From assembly GCA_029547025.1 (NCBI GenBank), contig JAKPQA010000126.1, positions 1 through 64,000 of the forward strand: a DNA stretch of 64,000 bases, read 5' to 3'. The number at the start of each line of letters is the position of its first letter. Within the stretch, counting starts at the first letter, position 1. The notes beneath the pieces are model-generated. The model was given only the letters and a program-made list of their open reading frames with translations. It did no database searches and was not told where the DNA came from. The stretch is from Armatimonadota bacterium. Its GTDB lineage: Bacteria; Armatimonadota; Zipacnadia; UBA1398; JAKPQA01. A program made the translations under genes and the position numbers. Below, in pieces: positions 62,464 to 64,000 of the stretch.

Positions 62464-62550
62464 CCGCCCTCGCCGCCGTCCCCAATACCGCACCAGCCCT
62501 CGCCACGGCCCGCGTGGCGGACTGAGGGGTGGTCGATGTAGGAGCCGTCA

Positions 62551-64000
62551 TTGTCTGAACAACCCCAGCCCATGCTGCTCTCGGGCAACGAGGCCGTCGC
62601 CCTGGGTGCCTGGCAGGCCGGCTGCAGCCTGGCCGCCGCCTACCCCGGCACCCCCTCGTCGGAGATCCTGCCGGCCCTGATACGTTGGGCCGAACGGCAC
62701 GGTGGCGACATCTACTGTGAGTGGTCGGTGAACGAGAAAGTCGCTCTCGAAGTCGCCTCAGGTGCCTCGATCGCCGGGGCCCGCACGCTGGCCGCCATGA
62801 AGCATGTGGGCCTGAACGTCGCGGCCGATCCGTTCTTCACTCTGGCCTACACGGGCGTCGAGGGTGGTCTGCTGGTCATATCAGCCGATGACCCCGGCCT
62901 GCACTCCTCGCAGAACGAGCAGGACAATCGCATCTACGCGCGACATGCGGGCATCCCGATGCTGGAGCCCGCCGACAGCCAAGAGGCATGTGACTTCGCG
63001 CGGCTGGCCTTCGAGCTGAGCGAGCGCTTCGATGTGCCGGTCCTGCTGCGCCTCACCACCCGCGTGTCCCATTCGAGAACCCCCGTCGTGGCCGGTCTGG
63101 AACGGGCCGAGCGCGAGGTAACTGGTGCCACTCCCAACCCCCAGAAGTACGTGATGGTGCCCGCCCACGCCAAGACGAGGCACGAGGTCCTCCAGCGCAG
63201 CTTGGCCCGTGTGGCCCGCTGGGGCGACGAGGCGCCCGTGAACCGCGTGGACGACGGGGTGGGGGACGTCGCCTTCATCGCCTCGGGACTCGCCTACTGC
63301 CTGCTCCGCGAGGTGCTGCCGGAGGCGCCCGTCCTCAAGCTCGGGATGACCTACCCGTTGCCGGGAAGCCTGATCGGTGGGTTCGTCGAGCGCTTCGCAC
63401 GCGTCGTCGTGGTCGAGGAGCTTGAGCCGTTCCTCTTCGAGCAGATCCGAGCCCTGGGCCACGCCGTCGACCGTCTGCCCGCCGAACTGCAGCTGGGCGA
63501 GTTGACTCCCGACCGTCTGGTCCATGGCCTCCGCCAGATCGGTATCGAGCCCACGGGGCTGAGTCCGGCACCAGACGAAGCACTGGGCCCTCCGGCCGGC
63601 CTGCCCGCGCGGCCGCCGGTGCTCTGTCCGGGCTGCGCGCACCGCGCCGTGTTCGCCGTTCTGCGGAAGCTCAAGGTTTTCGTGACGGGGGATATCGGCT
63701 GCTACACACTGGCCACACTCGAGCCGCTGGCAGCCCTGCACACGTGCCTGGACATGGGGGCGGGCATCAGCCAGGCTCACGGCATCTCGAGGGCAACGGG
63801 TGGCAAACAGAAGGCTGTGGCCGTGATCGGCGACTCGACTTTCACACACATGGGAATGCCTGCTCTGCTCAACGCCATCTACAACGGCGGCGACTTCGTG
63901 ACTCTCATACTGGATAACCGCAGCACGGCGATGACGGGCGGGCAGGACCATCCCGGGACCGGGACCACCCTCCGAGGTGAGAGCAGCCGGGCACTCGACT
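62551..64000 (+). CDS. iorA: Indolepyruvate ferredoxin oxidoreductase alpha subunit (3'-truncated)
   Basis: Open from TTG 62551 to the window end (483 codons, no stop yet; the full protein is about 600 aa). It begins LLSGNEAVALGAWQAGCSLA with AYPGTPSSEI, the pyrimidine-binding half of 2-oxoacid:ferredoxin oxidoreductases. It continues with VLCPGCAHRAVF and the TPP-binding VIGDSTFTHMGMPALLNAIY (GDS...N). The C-terminal ferredoxin domain lies outside the window. It should oxidise aryl pyruvates in amino-acid fermentation and reduce ferredoxin; the beta subunit would be expected downstream. TTG is preceded by AGGAG with a 6-nt spacer. Confidence 0.9.
   Translation, partial: MSEQPQPMLLSGNEAVALGAWQAGCSLAAAYPGTPSSEILPALIRWAERHGGDIYCEWSVNEKVALEVASGASIAGARTLAAMKHVGLNVAADPFFTLAYTGVEGGLLVISADDPGLHSSQNEQDNRIYARHAGIPMLEPADSQEACDFARLAFELSERFDVPVLLRLTTRVSHSRTPVVAGLERAEREVTGATPNPQKYVMVPAHAKTRHEVLQRSLARVARWGDEAPVNRVDDGVGDVAFIASGLAYCLLREVLPEAPVLKLGMTYPLPGSLIGGFVERFARVVVVEELEPFLFEQIRALGHAVDRLPAELQLGELTPDRLVHGLRQIGIEPTGLSPAPDEALGPPAGLPARPPVLCPGCAHRAVFAVLRKLKVFVTGDIGCYTLATLEPLAALHTCLDMGAGISQAHGISRATGGKQKAVAVIGDSTFTHMGMPALLNAIYNGGDFVTLILDNRSTAMTGGQDHPGTGTTLRGESSRALD

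Noticed and set aside
1-64000. tRNA, rRNA or CRISPR loci
   Set aside because: No regularly spaced direct repeats, cloverleaf with a TTCGA loop, or rRNA stretch was seen by eye; a covariance-model scan would be needed to be sure.

Overview
The window is GC-rich (coding third positions are strongly G/C) and almost fully coding on both strands, with many GTG and TTG starts and frequent 4-nt start/stop overlaps. I saw no rRNA, tRNA or CRISPR by eye. The gene content points to an uncultured, probably free-living heterotroph of the Armatimonadota / Hydrogenedentota / Planctomycetota kind: three uroporphyrinogen-decarboxylase-like (MtaA/CmuA-type) proteins, large DUF6785- and OPT-like membrane proteins, sugar-phosphate isomerase/Gfo-Idh genes, DUF1080 and sialate-esterase-like secreted enzymes, and an SLH-domain protein. 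This placement is inference from family content; there is no marker phylogeny here.

Layout. 134-1902 (-): ABC exporter. 2055-4192 (+): UROD-like protein and a secreted SGNH-like lipoprotein. 4207-18360 (-): a long run of co-directional genes in two blocks. The upstream block (18360-10764) holds a PilZ protein, a barrel-sandwich/KOW-like protein, two FN3-TM-DUF6754 paralogues and three polytopic membrane proteins. It looks like an envelope complex for which I know no function. The downstream block (10634-4207) holds a membrane-anchored HEAT protein, a DsbD/TauE-like protein, a DUF6599-like secreted protein, a NapH-type polyferredoxin, an HgdB-like Fe-S protein and a DUF2161 nuclease-fold protein, and looks like a redox module. 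18529-31038 (+): DUF6785 protein, a 1672-residue pseudo-peptidase/FtsX fusion, an OPT-like transporter, a UROD-like protein, a small Cys protein and a tandem alpha/beta-hydrolase. 31035-34716 (+): tightly coupled nif3, zinc-ribbon, RNase H, argG. 34893-43931 (+): CheW, sugar isomerases and oxidoreductase, a second ABC exporter with a LolA-like secreted protein, mutL, SLH protein. 43928-52399: mostly (-) genes (HD-GYP, rearranged glycosidase, UROD-like, subtilase, MFS) with three small or medium (+) genes among them. 52597-64000: mainly (+): carB, FAD oxidoreductase, degenerate GGDEF, holA, GyrI-like, DUF1080, and a 3'-truncated iorA; one (-) sialate-esterase-like gene.

Points that stand out: the DUF6754 complex; a decayed four-helix-bundle (23S-IVP/Avd-like) cassette bounded by perfect 17-bp inverted repeats between the two DUF6754 paralogues; the exported M28-like/FtsX fusion that has lost its zinc ligands; an (alpha/alpha)6 glycosidase whose C-terminal catalytic segment sits at the N-terminus; and a double alpha/beta-hydrolase whose nucleophile Ser is Glu. 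Function and start choices are judged from motifs and Shine-Dalgarno context only; no database search was run.
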